64,000 nt of DNA from Ditylenchus dipsaci. Its lineage: Eukaryota > Nematoda > Chromadorea > Rhabditida > Anguinidae. Below the pieces are notes generated by a model that was given only the letters and a program-made list of their open reading frames with translations, searched no databases and had not been told where the DNA came from. The position numbers were made by a program, and so were the translations under genes. This document shows, piece by piece, positions 63,891-64,000 of the stretch (position 1 is the first letter of the stretch; every line of letters begins with the position of its first letter). The DNA is taken from the NCBI GenBank assembly GCA_004194705.1, contig SADC01001227.1:1550001-1614000 (forward strand), read 5' to 3'.

Positions 63891-64000
63891 AAAGACGTAC
63901 GCGGCCACTGGCGTACGCTTACTATGTGACTCCCCGCCTATGAAAGCTAACAAAAATTTTAGGAATGACCCATGGCCCGAGGGTCAGCTATGAAAAACCA

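Overview
The window is nuclear DNA of a small, AT-rich, repeat-loaded metazoan. Genes are split by GT-AG introns, many only 44-60 bp, with acceptors of the TTTCAG/TTTTAG type. Ribosomal proteins RPLP1, RPL11 and RPL37 and the animal protein VWA8 can be read. Merlin, MULE and hAT transposons and Helitron-like ends are present. Intron style and transposon mix fit a nematode, but nothing here proves the phylum.

Layout. 1-2.1 kb: minus-strand FLYWCH/MULE transposase running off the left edge, then the 3' part of an RPLP1 gene. 3-16 kb: almost only mobile DNA, including three elements with 8-bp target duplications, a 1.6-kb hairpin and one orphan ORF with an internal repeat. 17.3-18.5 kb: a three-exon MADF-domain gene back to back with the 3' exon of a hAT transposase. 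19-24 kb: hairpins, satellites and a MULE C-terminal fragment. 24.1-57.3 kb: one minus-strand gene of 30 exons, VWA8 (three AAA+ ATPase modules plus a C-terminal VWA/MIDAS domain), about 1,417 residues over 33 kb. Its introns hold most of the mobile elements and, antisense inside the 6.8-kb intron 28, an intron-containing RPL11 copy with three in-frame stops. 59.4-60.8 kb: RPL37 with a 22-nt microexon. 61.7-63.6 kb: the last two exons of a small tail-anchored protein. 63-64 kb: another hAT-type element and a tRNA-like SINE.

Two patterns cut across the window. First, at least nine single-base deletions interrupt otherwise well-conserved VWA8 exons and others hit RPL37 and the MULE. Nearly all can be explained by one base lost from a short homopolymer, so they look like assembly errors. 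Second, eight elements with hAT-style 8-bp target duplications carry interiors built from arrays of short, mostly palindromic GC-rich motifs. Termini are related in several of them, but each element uses a different motif. This looks like a rapidly diversifying family of non-autonomous elements and is the best candidate for an undescribed system.
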